Assembly (NCBI GenBank): GCA_947044405.1
Contig: CAMRHE010000077.1
Location: 6,849,501-6,913,500 of the forward strand
Source of the DNA: Leptodactylus fallax
Lineage: Eukaryota > Chordata > Amphibia > Anura > Leptodactylidae
DNA: 64,000 nucleotides
Direction: 5' to 3'
The notes beneath the pieces were generated by a model, which saw nothing but the letters and a program-made list of their open reading frames with translations, was not told where the DNA came from and did no database searches. Made by a program: the position numbers and the translations under genes. This document shows positions 24,269-35,457 of the stretch, piece by piece. The first letter of the stretch is position 1, and the number at the start of each line of letters is the position of its first letter.

Positions 24269-24410
24269 ACTTCACAGGTGTGCCCTGTCAGGTTTAATAA
24301 GTGGGATTTCTTGCCTTATAAATGGGGTTGGGACCATCAGTTGTGTTGTTCAGAAGTCAGGTGGATACACAGCTGATAGTCCTACTGAATGGAGTGTTAG
24401 AATTTGTATT

Positions 24411-25463
24411 ATGGCAAGAAAAAAGCAGCTAAGTAAAGAAAAACGAGTGGCCATCATTACTTTAAGAAATGAAGGTCAGTCAGTCTGAAAAATTGGGAAA
24501 ACTTTGAAAGTTTCCCCAAGTGCAGTGGCCAAAACCATCAAGTGCTACAAAGAAACTGGCTCACATGAGGACCGCCCCAGGAAAGGAAGACCAAGAGTCA
24601 CCTTTGCTGCGGAGGATAAGTTCATCCGAGTCACCAGCCTCAGAAATCGCAGGTTAACAGCAGCTCAGATTAGAGACCAGGTCAATGCCACACAGAGTTC
24701 TAGCAGCAGACACATCTCTACAACAACTGTTAAGAGGAGACTGTGTGCAGCAGGCCTTCATGGTAAAATAGCTGCTAGGAAACCACTGCTAAGGACAGGC
24801 AACAAGCAGAAGAGACTTGTTTGGGCTAAAGAACACAAGGAATGGACATTAGACCTGTGGAAATCTGTGCTTTGGTCTGATGAGTCCAAATTTGAGATCT
24901 TTGGTTCCAACCACCGTGTCTTTGTGCGACGCAGAAAAGGTGAACGAATGGACTCTACATGCCTGGTTCCCACCGTGAAGCATGGAGGAGGAGGTGTGAT
25001 GGTGTGGGGGTGCTTTGCTGGTGACACTGTAGGGGATTTATTCAAAATTGAAGGAATACTGAACCAGCATGGTTACCACAGAATCTTGCAGCAGCATGCT
25101 ATTCCATCCGGTTTGCGTTTAGTTGGACCATCATTTATTTTTCAACAGGACAATGACCCCAAACACACCTCCAGACTGTGTAAGGGCTATTTGACCAAGA
25201 AGGAGAGTTATGGGGTGCTACGCCAGATGACCTGGCCTCCACAGTCACCAGACCTGAACCCAATCGAGATGGTTTGGGGTGAGCTGGACCGCAGAGTGAA
25301 GGCAAAAGGGCCAACAAGTCCTAAGCATCTCTGGGAACTCCTTCAAGACTATTGGAAGACCATTTCAGATGACTACCTCTTGAAGCTCATCAGGAGAATG
25401 CCAAGAGTGTGCAAAGCAGTAATCAAAGCAAAAGGTGGCTACTTTGAAGAACCTAGAATATAA
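24411..25463 (+). pseudogene. Tc1-like DD38E transposase with one premature stop
   Basis: A cut-and-paste transposase of the Tc1/mariner superfamily that would bind its inverted repeats and insert at TA. The natural start is ATG 24411 (MARKKQLSKEKRVAII...), giving 350 codons. Codon 26 is TGA (24486..24488) between GQSV and KIGKTL; TGA is one C-to-T step from CGA, so CpG decay is a simple explanation. The frame downstream is open to the TAA at 25461..25463. Numbering from the ATG, an N-terminal paired-like helix-turn-helix region holds a GRPR-type motif near residues 57-62 (RKGRPR). The catalytic acids are D157 (WSDES), D247 (QQDNDPKH) and E286 (NPIEMVW), with a glycine-rich GGGGVMVWG between. 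There are 38 residues between the second D and E, not the usual 34. The last 35 or so codons lie in the right inverted repeat. It is antisense within the ERBB4 intron and unlikely to be expressed as a full protein. Confidence 0.93.
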
Positions 25464-25626
25464 GACATATTTTCAGTTGTTTCACACTTTTTTGTTAAGT
25501 ATATAATTCCACATGTGTTAATTCATAGTTTTGATGCATTCAGTGTGAATCTACAATTTTTATACTCATGAAAATACAGAAAACTCTTGGAATGAGAAGG
25601 TGTGTCTAAACTTTTGGTCTGTGCTG
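25356..25626 (+). repeat. Right terminal inverted repeat of the DD38E element
   Basis: The inverse of 23997..24268. It overlaps the 3' end of the transposase frame by about 108 bp, which is unusual because the coding sequence and terminal repeat are constrained together. Confidence 0.9.
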
Positions 25627-26015
25627 TATATATATATATATATATTTGACATTCATCATATATGGTAAATATTGCTATTTTTAGAGGAGACGAAGTGACC
25701 AAAATATATTAATTTGTGCAATGCAGGATATACTGTATATATAAATATTTGGCATTCATCATATAGGGTAAATATTGCTATTTTTGGAAAGTTTGGACTT
25801 GTACACACATGGAGACACCTAATATTTTTATTTTATTTTGTTTACATTATAAACTGGGTATAAACAATTTTTTTTTATTTTTTACTCTTTTTTTTATACT
25901 CTTTTAGCTTTTATTCTTTCCTGTCCCACAAGGGGACTTGAACCTGGGATCTCCTGATCCCCAGTGCAATGTACCTCAGTGCATTGTATTGCACTATACA
26001 TTGCATTGTCATAGA

Positions 26016-26176
26016 TTGTAAGCCTTTGCGGGCAGTGCCCTCTATCCCACTGTGCCAGTTGGTCACTCTTAGTATTATCTGTTTTATATATCTTGTGTAC
26101 CGTATGTAAACCCTCAAATGTAAAGCACCATGGAATTAATGGTGCTCTATAAATAAACAATAATAATAATAATAAA
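26016..26176 (+). repeat. SINE-like retroposon fragment ending in (AAT)n
   Basis: Reads ATTGTAAGCCTTTGCGGGCA, then AAAGCACCATGGAATTAATG and GTGCTCTATAAATAAACAATA, followed by AAT repeats. This is a common frog retroposon-type tail. It interrupts dispersed repeat copy 2, and ATTGCAT occurs on both sides as a possible short target duplication. Confidence 0.65.
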
Positions 26177-26352
26177 ATTGCATATAGTATCCCTATGTGC
26201 AATAGGGAAAGGCAGCTAGGAGGCTGTTGATTGGGGGGAGGATCCAAGGGGTGGAAGGGGAGGCCATTCTGACTCCAGTGGCAGGTCCCTGGTCCCCACT
26301 GTGTAATACAGCATTAGTGCACAACAGTATGGCACAGAGTGGGAAGGGGTTA

Positions 26353-27226
26353 AATTTGTACTATTTTGCTTGCATTCTACCTTTCTGATTTCATATCCTT
26401 CTTTTACTTAATCTCAACCATAATATTTTTTTAAAGTTCAACTTTTAACTAATCTCAAATCCATTTGATTTCTTGTCGGGTTTTATAGATATGAAGTGTA
26501 TATTATGATAATTGCAAGTAATCGAAATCGACCTTAATAATACTTGGGCAATGAACAAATAGAGCTTATCTATACCTCCTATATCTCCACTGCACATAGG
26601 ATATTATCCATCTACCCATGAGCACAGCTTGCTAATCCTAATTTAAACTACCACACTTAGCTATATAAGATCAGTAATGACCCTGACCCCCTGACCACAC
26701 ATGCTGCTTTCTTTCTTTTCAACCTATAATCCGATAGTTGCACAAGCCATGCATGAAATTGCACAGAGTAAGGGAAATATAAGTGGTGTTGTGATTACGA
26801 GGGCTTTGACCTTTAATGTCATGGACCTCTAAATTGTTATAAATTACATGGAGTCCAAAGGGCCTCCTGCTTGTTGCTCTCCTGCTGAGGTGTGTGTGTG
26901 GGTCGGGTGACTTCTTGTGCCAAGGATAATGCATAATAGGCACAAATTATCATACAAATGCACATTACTCTACAAATTGGCTATAATGTGCAAGTTCACA
27001 CAGTTCTCCCAGCAACAATGTGTACAATAAACCGAGATGAAGTTAGAACAATCCGTACAATCATTAGAAGAAATAAAAGGCAAATAAACCCTGTCTAGGG
27101 TCATAAAAGAAGACATTTGGGCAAATCATAAGTGGTTTCTAACCTCATAAACTTTTGACTGAGAAGGAATGCAGATCCTATGCAGATACTATGCAGATCC
27201 TTTGCTAAAGGAAGGAATAAGGGTGG
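26353..27226. other. Intronic sequence, nothing recognised
   Basis: No element ends or coding signals were noticed. A short GT-rich stretch lies near 26890..26903. Confidence 0.45.
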
Positions 27227-27633
27227 GTTCACACCTGCGCTTGCTGTCCGTCCGTTGCCAATCCAGTGAAAATCTCGGCGAACTGGATTGGCATCGGATA
27301 CAGACCGGTCAGCGGCGCATTGGTTAAAAACCCATTCATTTGAATGGGTTTTTAAAGCAATGCGTGGGTGTGCGCTTACACCCTCTGCGCTGCGAATCCT
27401 TTTTTTTTCGTCGGAAACAAAGTCGGACACGCAGGACTTCGTGTCCGACGAAAAAAAAAAGGATTTGAAGCGCAGAGGGTGTAAGCGTACACCCGCGCAT
27501 TGCTTTAAAAACCCATTCAAATGAATGGGTTTTTAACCAATGCGCCGCTGACCGGTCTGTATCCGATGCCAATCCAGTTCGCCGAGATTTTCACTGGATT
27601 GGCAACGGACGGACAGCAAGCGCAGGTGTGAAC
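27227..27633. mobile_element. Near-perfect 407-bp palindrome (foldback MITE)
   Basis: The left arm begins GTTCACACCTGCGCTTGCTG and the right arm ends CAGCAAGCGCAGGTGTGAAC. The arms match almost throughout, with a centre near 27430 and an unpaired middle of only about 10 bases. A smaller palindrome (AACCCATTC.TTTGAATGGGTT) is nested in each arm. As a result both strands carry a near-identical open frame starting MASDTDRSAAHWLKTHSFEW (27288.. on plus, 27572.. on minus). The TTCACACCTGCG terminus recurs at 45.1 kb. No clear target duplication could be fixed, so the superfamily is open. Confidence 0.92.
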
Positions 27634-27790
27634 GAAGCATAAGTAATAAAGCCTGTTAAATACTGTATATTTATTACTATGTTAATATCTGCGCCTTCTT
27701 TCTCATCCTCCTGGTCAATTAGTGGACCAGAAGAGCAGTAAGACATATGAAAACAGGTCAGTGAAAAGATGGACATGAAGAGAGCGTGAG

Positions 27791-27970
27791 GGACCCCATT
27801 GACTATAATGGGGTCCATTGGGTGTCCATTTTTTAAACTGAATTCTTCGGATGCATTTGGGTCCGCTTGCGGACCCCCAAATGGAAACCTAGTCCACTTA
27901 AAAAAGCGGTTATCCTCGAAAACCCACGGACCCCATAGACTATAATGGGGTCCGGCGTGTTTCTGTCCGA
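27791..27970. repeat. Small inverted-repeat element near the palindrome
   Basis: GGACCCCATTGACTATAATG and GGGGTCC occur at the left, and GGACCCCATAGACTATAATG and GGGGTCC at the right, around a GGTCCGC.GCGGACC hairpin. The motif CCCCATTATAGTC also appears inside the 45.1-kb foldback. The overlapping minus-strand frame of 139 codons is a by-product. Confidence 0.6.
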
Positions 27971-28250
27971 AAAGGGCAGCAAAATGTGGAGAGAGAAGTC
28001 CTACTTGCACTGTTTACAATTGTTGCTAATGGTATGCTGACATACTCTTTTGGCATATGTCTATGCAAGGAAATTCTATAAGCATGTTAGGTATATTTGT
28101 CAGGAGATATTCCTAGCATTTTTACTGAGCTTTCAGCATAAACCTGGCATGAACCTGCCATAGCCTAATGCTTATTCACTTATCACTTTCTGCGATCAGA
28201 AAAATAAGAAGGTTAGACTGGAAATGTAAGATATCCTGAGATTTCCTTAA

Positions 28251-28490
28251 AGATAATATGTCATCTAGATTTTTATAGTAATAAAATAAAAATGCTAACA
28301 CATTTTTTTTTAAATCTGTTTAATTTTCTGAGTGTAAATTTTTTTATTTGATCTTCTGTACATGATCATTGGGGCAGCCATCTTGCCAGATTTGCTGCTA
28401 ACAGCAATTCAGAGATATGCTTTACAGCAGGCACATGGACATACGGTAGGAAGCAATAGTCTAGAGATGACTCACTAGGAATACTGATAA
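28251..28490. repeat. Three-copy dispersed repeat, copy B
   Basis: Begins after TTAA (28247..28250). Shares TCTGTACATGATCAT, CCATCTTGCC, AACAGCAATTCAGAGATATG and CTTTACAG with copies A and C. Confidence 0.7.
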
Positions 28491-30128
28491 AGACTGGCTT
28501 TTCCCTGATCTTCCTTGTGCTAGGGTAAGATGCCCCTAATTTGTTAAGTGACTCAAAGTGCATCTCTTGCCTTCTGTGTGCCAGAATATCAAATGTATTC
28601 CACCTAGGAGATGGCATAGATTTCCCTAGAATTTTTGCCAGATTCTAGAGTAAATTAGACTAATTCTGCAGAGCTGTGGGAAACCACTCTCCCTCCTATT
28701 GAGCCCTGCCCCAGGCTTACCCATTTTTGGCATGCAAGGCACAAATGGGCCAAATGTCACAAATTTTAGTGCAAATACAGCAATACGCCAAGATTTTTCA
28801 CTTTTATCATTGATATTAATGTTAAATTTAATGATAAATTTCCCCGTTGACTTTTATAAAGGAGCACTGTAGTCCTGATCTGTGTAGATCACTGTGAAGA
28901 AAGAGGGAAAAATTGAGCTGGGACCATCACCTGTACTGAATGGTGTCTTCCTGTGTTATCTATATATAGGTAGTCTTAGTTTTAAGTATGTCTATTATGA
29001 TAATGAAATGAATGCGGAAAAGTGATCTCTGCAGAACAGGAAGTGTTAGCCTATTATGAGGCTCAGCAGTCAGACAAATAACTATGTGATTTCAGGATTG
29101 ATGAAAAGGTGGATTACGATGACTAGAATGTAAATATGTCATAATACGTTTAGAAATGTATATGTATGTATTTACACTAGAGGTGATTGGATAAGTGCCT
29201 TGACATTCTGCTCAGAAAGATGGGCTGAAGGAGTACTGAAGGTAAGTTTTGTGTCTCATGGAACAGCTGGTTAGTAAGATGCAACACTGTCTTTGATCCC
29301 AGTAGGTGATCATCACTAATCCTGATTTAGCTCTAGGTGATAATTACAGGTACATGACAGTCTCCATAGACGTAACTCATAAGCCGACATCACTGTTTCT
29401 TTTTAGGCCCATCATCTGTCACTTGTAAAGTGGCTTCCACTGCTATGTTTTGTAGAAAATATTCTTACAGGGTAAACAAACTCCTTCCTGAGCCCTGTCT
29501 GGCATGATGCTGTGAGTCAGAAGACGCTGAGTGGGTGAGTGTTACGGATATGTACTCTGAGAGCTGAAAACATTTAGCATAATAGGCAAGAAATAGTATC
29601 TTAATGTTTGAAAACAAGCTTATGTTTACATCCATGACTGAAAACAACATCCGGAATGAGCAATGATCCCATACATTACTCATGGAAATCCTTCCTGTAG
29701 AAAGTGGCTGAATAGTAAATAACATTTATACCGAGGAATTAGTCATGCCACAAGTTCATCTTCAGACATCCATACATTCGATCCTTTTTGCTATTATAAG
29801 CACAATTGATTCCCATTTATTCCCATAATTCATTTTAGTGGATGCATTGTAATGGTGTGGCTATAAACCTCATAGAGTTATCATTATAGTCCAGTTAATT
29901 AAACTTTATCAACATTAGGGTGACTATCCCAGAAGATAATCACTTCACATGTAATAGATACAAATGTATCCACCCTTAACTAATCTCCATTTTGGTTAAG
30001 GACTTCAATTTGTCACAGAGATAGTTTAACACAATATCATGATATTAACAAACCCATTGAAAGACTTCAATTCACGCAACCCTATTGGGTGACCCCAAAT
30101 AGATATGGTAGGAATCATGGTGTTTTAA
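28491..30128. other. Intronic sequence, nothing recognised
   Basis: Unassigned intron with no delimited repeat; open frames are short and featureless. Confidence 0.45.
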
Positions 30129-30305
30129 CTTGACCTGCCTAACAGGGTTGGGCAGGACTTCTAAAACATGGCTGTTTCTTTTTTTCAGGAAGTGAGATCA
30201 TGTCCATTGGTCACATGGCAATGCCACATCTGCATCCCATTAAAATGAATGGGACTGAACTGCCTCATGGCTATGTGACCAAAGAAAGCAGCCTGTACAA
30301 TCCCT
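30129..30305. mobile_element. TTAA element, same family as 63080..63281
   Basis: Contains AAAACATGGCTG, then TCATGTCCATTGGTCACATGG and, at the right, ATGTGACCAAAGAAAGCAGCC ... ATCCCT before TTAA (30306..30309). The 63.1-kb copy has the same phrases. The left boundary is uncertain because extra sequence precedes the conserved part. Confidence 0.6.
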
Positions 30306-32824
30306 TTAACTTGAAAGGAAGAGCACATCTGTATATTGAGTTGTGGATTTCTGTCTTTACTGAGATCAAGTTAGAGGCTAAAATTACAAAAGCCTGATAA
30401 TAGTCAAGGCAATGGATGGATGTGACTGTGAGCTATGAAAACTGTTTCCTTACATGGGAAGCCTGATAGACTGTAGGTGACTATACACTTTAGACAGAAG
30501 GAAGTTGATAGTTGAATAACTGTGGAGCGAACAATCGTCTGGTGACCACTCATTACGCCGGCATAGCCGTAAACATTTTAGTCCATATTGGCCATTACAG
30601 TCACTTAAACTGGCCATACATTTTCAATGACACTAAACAAGAGACAAACAAACTGTAGTGACAAACAAACTGTATGTTTTGCAAACCTTCTTTCTGCCGA
30701 CTATTGGGCAAAATCTTTAAATGTGACTGACTTCTTTCCGGACATCGATAATAGTTTGTCACTGGTCAGCTAAAATATCAGTTTGTTGTTAAATATAACC
30801 TGGTGGGATGAGGCTTTGTTATGGCTTTTTTTAAAACCTGGGTAAACTAGTGCTACTTATCCCTAGCTATTAGTTCCTCAGTAAGTCAATGTCCTGTTTC
30901 AAGGCTTTTCACAGATATTGTCAGATATTGACTTACACAGATGGCACTAGAAAGACAGTTTTCTTTCTTACAGAGGAAATTTAATTTGCATACACCTTTC
31001 TCATGTAGTCTTTAAGACTCCATAAACCAGCTGGAGTTTCTCAGTGAAACTGAGTTGAATCAAAGACATCTCATCAAACCAGTCCATTGGTGAGACAAAA
31101 ACCCCACACAGCTTTCTCTAGATGGGTGTCTGGCTTGTCTAAGATACCTTATTAAATTTCAAGGCTCTTTTATGGTTCGGACATTTATGTAGAGTCTAGC
31201 CACCTATAATTAACACTAGTAAGACAGTTTTTTCCTTCTAAAGAAGAGCTCATTTACATGCTTATAATGTTGGATCGGGCACAGCTTCAATACCAGACAA
31301 TTGAGCAGTGGAGGGTTTCTTACAAAAAAAAAAAAAAATTCTAATCTCATACTATAAAGGCCTTGAATTCCACTCTGAAATATCTAAAAGACATTCCGCA
31401 GATGCGTAAAAAGAGAAAATTCATTGCCATGGCAACAGTAGGAGCCAATGAATGCTGCAGTTGCATAAATCTACTTTCATCAATCTACATGCAGGTGCCT
31501 GACTGCATTGTGATTGGCTGGCAGACCCCGTCTGATTTACAATGTCTGATAACAGCGCTGGGGCAGTTCTCACTGTCAGATCCATGTCCTTCAATATTTA
31601 ACTTCACTTCTCTTTGTTCTCCCATCTTGAGTCGAACAATACGTTAATTACCCGGTGAAGCGTTATAATTACTCTAACGGCTTTGCTCTTGCTTATAATT
31701 ACTGCACCAACACTTTCTTTCTCATATGCTCCAATCTATACCTATTATACTGTCACCGTGAAGACACATTAACATTATAATACTGTATAATTAACTGATG
31801 AGCAATTAAATTATTCCACCACTCTTGCTTCTCTTCCCTAGTAGAGGCATCCAGGCTCTGTTATCTCCGCTCTCCTCTGATTTCCTTTTAAAGAATATTT
31901 CCCTCCCTTTAAAGCAGGAAGCTTCATTTAATCTTTTCTTTGTAAATCAACTGAAATGTGTTTAAGTGTTTTCCGCTTATTTATTTGGTATTTCTTAGTG
32001 CTGACTTAAAAGCTCTTTGAACATAAAGCGCTGCACGTGTGCTGTGCTACTTGGCGCTTATCTAGTGCCTGTATGGCACACTGCTTTCAACCTCTTAGGT
32101 TTCAACAGTGTACACGGCAATGCCACTTACCCGGGTGACCGGGATAGAAAATAATCTCATATAATCGATTATGTACTCTTTGTTACCATATGCATCACTT
32201 ATATACTCTACAGTATATTCATGCCTTGTGTATGAATAATACAGTTCTGAAAATTATTTGTGGCCTATGGAACTTTGCTGCGCTGAAAAAATGAATAGAG
32301 GTGGCCACATGCCAAATTCTCGGAGGAAACGGTAGCAAGAGAGATGCCGACTATTCACATAAATTGAATGTAGTGGAACTCTACATGCCCTATCCACTTG
32401 AAAATGGTGTAAACTTGAAAATACTGCATTGTTATTCTTTCACCCAAACAAATCATCTCCTTATTGTTTGGATACCATCTTTTATATCTATACTCCATCC
32501 AACTTATTTGTTAAGGGATTTGTTGGTAGGACATAGATACAAGGTAAGATCACAGCCATCTCTAGTGGATGTTAAAAAGCAACATGAGCTTGGAAATGAA
32601 TTATTTTAACCAACAAAGTCCATCCTAGTTTTTGGGTTTAATCCAAAAGCCACTGAAAAGAAGTAAAATGTTCTACTCCATTATTATTATTAAACTCTCT
32701 CCAGTTAGAAAATAAAGCATGCTATGTCATTTAGAACTTATAATAAATTATTAACCCGACTTTATTTTTCTCAGATATTTCTCAATGGCTGCTTTTTAGC
32801 TCAAGTCCATTAGAATAGAACTAT
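30306..32824. other. Intronic sequence, includes a TAATTA-rich stretch
   Basis: Mostly unassigned. 31640..31990 carries several TAATTA/ATTAAT cores and no repeat signature, and is listed as a candidate regulatory region. Confidence 0.4.
31640..31990. promoter_or_regulatory. Candidate conserved intronic enhancer (weak)
   Basis: TTAATTACC, TATAATTACTC, TATAATTACTG, ATTAACTGATG and CAATTAAATTATT fall within about 200 bp of otherwise non-repetitive DNA. Such clusters suit homeodomain binding, but AT-rich intron produces them by chance too. No conservation could be tested. Confidence 0.2.
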
Positions 32825-33353
32825 GATCTATGGTCACAGTTTATCTACAGTGCCTATAGGTAATCTGAGGTAGGCTGAGACACACACCCTGGAACAAGGC
32901 CGTGATCTGTGACCATAGCTTTTCTATAGTGCCTATAAGAAGTCTTAGGTAGGCTGAGACGCACCCCTTGGAACAAGTCTGTGATCTGTGACCACAGTTT
33001 ATCTAAAGTGCCTATAAGAAGTCTGAGGTAGGCTGAGACACACACCCTGGAACAGACCTGTGAACTGTGACCACAGCTTATCTATTGTGCCTAGTAGAAT
33101 TCATAGGTAGGCTGAGACACACCCCCTGGAACAAGGCTTTGATCTGTGACCACAGGTTATCTACAGTTCCTGTAAGAAGTCTTAGGTAGGCTGAGATGAA
33201 CCCCCTGGAACAGACTGTGATTTGTAACCATAGCTTATCTATAGAGCCTATAATAATTCTAAGATAGGCTTAGACACACCCCCTGGAACAAGGCTGTGAT
33301 CTGTGACCACAGCTTATCTACAGTGCCTATAAGAAGTCTTAGGAAGACTAAGA
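32825..33353. repeat. 79-bp minisatellite, about 6.7 copies
   Basis: Repeat units begin at 32825, 32904, 32983, 33062, 33141, 33219 and 33298 with GAT(C/T)TGTGACCA(C/T)AG or variants. Each continues TTATCTACAGTGCCTATA, then GTAGGCTGAGACACACCCC and GGAACA. The spacing is 79, 79, 79, 79, 78 and 79 bp. Units differ by scattered substitutions and the last is partial. No spacer/repeat alternation is present. Confidence 0.96.
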
Positions 33354-34256
33354 CCAGTGATAAATAAGTAACAAGAGGTGTTACAGCATCTAGACCAAGT
33401 AAGGCTAAAAGTCAATTTTATAATAGTCATCAAAATCTATTACTGTGCACAACATGAAAAAACATACCATGACCACCTCCAAGATGGTAATAGCAGGTCA
33501 GTTTTTAATCATAATAGATTTGCTTCAAAGTATCATGGCAATCACAGGCCTCAGAAGTCTCTAATGTCACCAAAAGAGAACATTGGACACTGTGGCAGAG
33601 CCCATGGAGAGGTGAAAAAAAAGGTTTGTATGTGTCTGAAGAGACACCAGACTACAATAATGATGTATGCAAAAGGACAAAATGGATATATAACTTCGTA
33701 ACTTGGAAGGGGCAAGGTACATTGAATTTGACATTGGGGTCTTATACAGTAATTCTATATTACAAAGTATTCCATCATTTATACAATTTCATGTCTTGAA
33801 AGTTATGTGGGTCAGTAAATTACATTATTTTACACTGGACTCTGCATGTGGTCCAACAGCTGGCCAGACTTAATGAGATCCTCACAATGTAAGGAAAACA
33901 GATGTTATCAACTTGACTGTTCTACCGTGTGGAAAAATTGCCCAAAAGTGTAATTGTTAAGTGGTCTTGTCAAAAGAGATCATCAGAATCTGTAGTAATG
34001 ATTAGAGACATAATTAGCTTTTTTTAGGCTTTTTAGTGGTTTGGGAGATTTCTATTATTGACTACACTGTCCAGCCTCATATTCTAAATGTCTCTCTTAT
34101 TAAATCACCAAGTATCAAACATATATAACTTTTCATATAGTATTTATACACTTTATTATGTCATCTGCATATTTAAATACTGGTCATGATGTGTATGGAC
34201 ATCTGATAAACATTCAGATGATATTTCTTCTATGCATGGGCATATCTGCTCCTTTA
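33354..34256. other. Intronic sequence, nothing recognised
   Basis: A 107-codon open frame at 33378..33701 has no recognisable motif or splice context and is not considered a gene. Confidence 0.45.
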
Positions 34257-34385
34257 AAGGTGCCCATACATGTTAGATTGACCTTGTTCAAACCTGCCAT
34301 CCCTGGCTGACCAACTACTGTATGTGATGTGTATGGCTGTCTACCTAGTCTACCGCAACAAATGATGTCAGGGAAATAAGAATCG
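34257..34385. repeat. GGCCATACA-type repeat fragment
   Basis: Starts AAGGTGCCCATACATGTTAG, resembling the ends of the elements at 54990, 60543 and 63345. A matching right end is not evident. Confidence 0.4.
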
Positions 34386-34914
34386 ACAAGCTGAGTTGAA
34401 TGTTCCTTTTGTATTGAAGACAGTGTTTTTAATTTGCCAAATGCCAGAACCCAGTGAAGTTATATACAGTATCTATTTCATTGATTTTTTTTCCTTGATT
34501 TGATAAGTGTTATTGCTAAATTCAATCAATTCCATGACAAAGAACAAAAAGCCCAGTGAAATATTAAAAAGCACAAAATAAATCCTACAGGGCAGTCTGC
34601 TTTTAAACAAGCCTTTTGTTCACTTATATACAATTAAACCTATCTTAACAGGAACGTTATAAATGGCCGTGTGACGGCATTTTTTAAACGATATTTTGAC
34701 TGCCCATCAAAATATAAGTGATATTCTATTTTTACCCATTTACAAAGATCCCTCCATACACTAAAATGTATGAGGTATTTAGGAAAACAGGCCCCCTCGG
34801 ATGCCAAACAGCTATGAAAAATGTATGTGAATGAAGCCTAAGGCTATATTTGAGTTAGAAGGCTAAAAATTGGTTAAATAGAATCCTAGGACCCCTCAAA
34901 CAACCATACACAAA

Positions 34915-35457
34915 ACAATTTATTTGCGCTTCCACTTCAGAATGAACTGGTTTGATTAGGTAAGAGATCCTCCAGACTGCGTCTCTACCTCCTAATAGCT
35001 ACAAAGTGTCTTATAGCCCGTCCTGGAGGCAGGGGTCGAAATCCCTTATTACAAGAACTACACTCCAAGATCTGTGACATTTGTCAACTGAAGAACCTGA
35101 CAGCCTCCTTCTAGAACCACCTTGACAAATTTAACGTTATCTGGGAACTGTGGGACTCCTTCTGGGTGGGAGTGGAATCTTAAACACTAGAGGGTTCATC
35201 TGGCACTTCCTCCATCTCTGATCCACAATCATCCTTCTCCCCTCCCACACCCCCTACTTTCAATCTCCTCATTCACTGTATTGTCCTGTATGTCTTGTCT
35301 CTGATAGTTCTTGGTTCTTAGTAAACTTTATGGACTGTCCCAAGCTGATCATATTGCTAATTTACATTCTTTGATGCAAAGTCCTGCGAGACTTTTCATC
35401 TTTGTTTAGTTCATTTCCTATACTGTTTTTGTAAAAAAATCTTTTAATAAAAAATGA
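34915..35457 (+). repeat. Probable LINE (L1-like) 3' end
   Basis: A stretch with decayed coding character (around 35130..35215, for example GTGGGAATCTTAAACACTAG-type phrases closed by a stop) is followed by a T-rich 3' region. It ends TTTTTGTAAAAAAATCTTTT and AATAAAAAA, as at the tail of a retroposon. The translation is broken by frameshifts. The L1 assignment is from the look of the tail and is tentative. Confidence 0.45.

Larger units (their letters stand above)
23997..25626 (+). mobile_element. Tc1-like DD38E transposon, nearly complete (1,630 bp)
   Basis: The element runs from CAGTACAGACCAAAAGTTTG at the left to the inverted CAAAC/TTTTGGTCTGTGCTG at the right, with TA on both sides (23995..23996 and 25627..25628), the Tc1/mariner target duplication. 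The terminal inverted repeats are about 270 bp (23997..24268 and 25356..25626) and differ by scattered substitutions. The single transposase gene lies between and partly within them. The DD38E spacing fits the Tc1 sister group described as Intruder in fish and amphibians (name from memory). High similarity between ends and only one visible disabling change suggest a fairly recent insertion. It lies in sense on the + strand, antisense to ERBB4. Confidence 0.95.
23560..26352. repeat. AT-rich dispersed repeat, copy 2, split by two insertions
   Basis: The left part (23560..23994) matches 5140..5520: AACCATTTTGGGATACATAT, GGCATTCACTCTGCATTA, CAAAATATATTAATTTGTGC. The right part (from 25629) resumes the same repeat, with CCTGTCCCACAAGGGGACTTGAACC and CCAGTGCAATGTAC as in copy 1. 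The Tc1 element and a SINE-like fragment sit between matching segments, so both arrived later. A short block (GACCAAAATATATTAATTTGTGCAATGCAGGATAT) is present on both sides of the Tc1 element, so this copy also carries an internal duplication. Confidence 0.7.

Noticed and set aside
24504..25463. Transposase frame starting at 24504
   Set aside because: That start is TTG, not ATG. The natural ATG is 24411 in the same frame, separated by a TGA at 24486..24488, so I annotate the longer, interrupted gene as a pseudogene.
27288..27572. Two apparently homologous 78-codon proteins on opposite strands
   Set aside because: They are the same sequence read from the two arms of the palindrome at 27227..27633, not conserved genes.
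27591..28010. 139-codon minus-strand open frame
   Set aside because: It covers the palindrome's right edge and the small inverted element with CCCCATTATAGTC motifs. It is repeat-derived with no family match.
32825..33353. CRISPR-like array
   Set aside because: Units are contiguous 79-bp tandem repeats with no unique spacers, in vertebrate DNA; this is a minisatellite.
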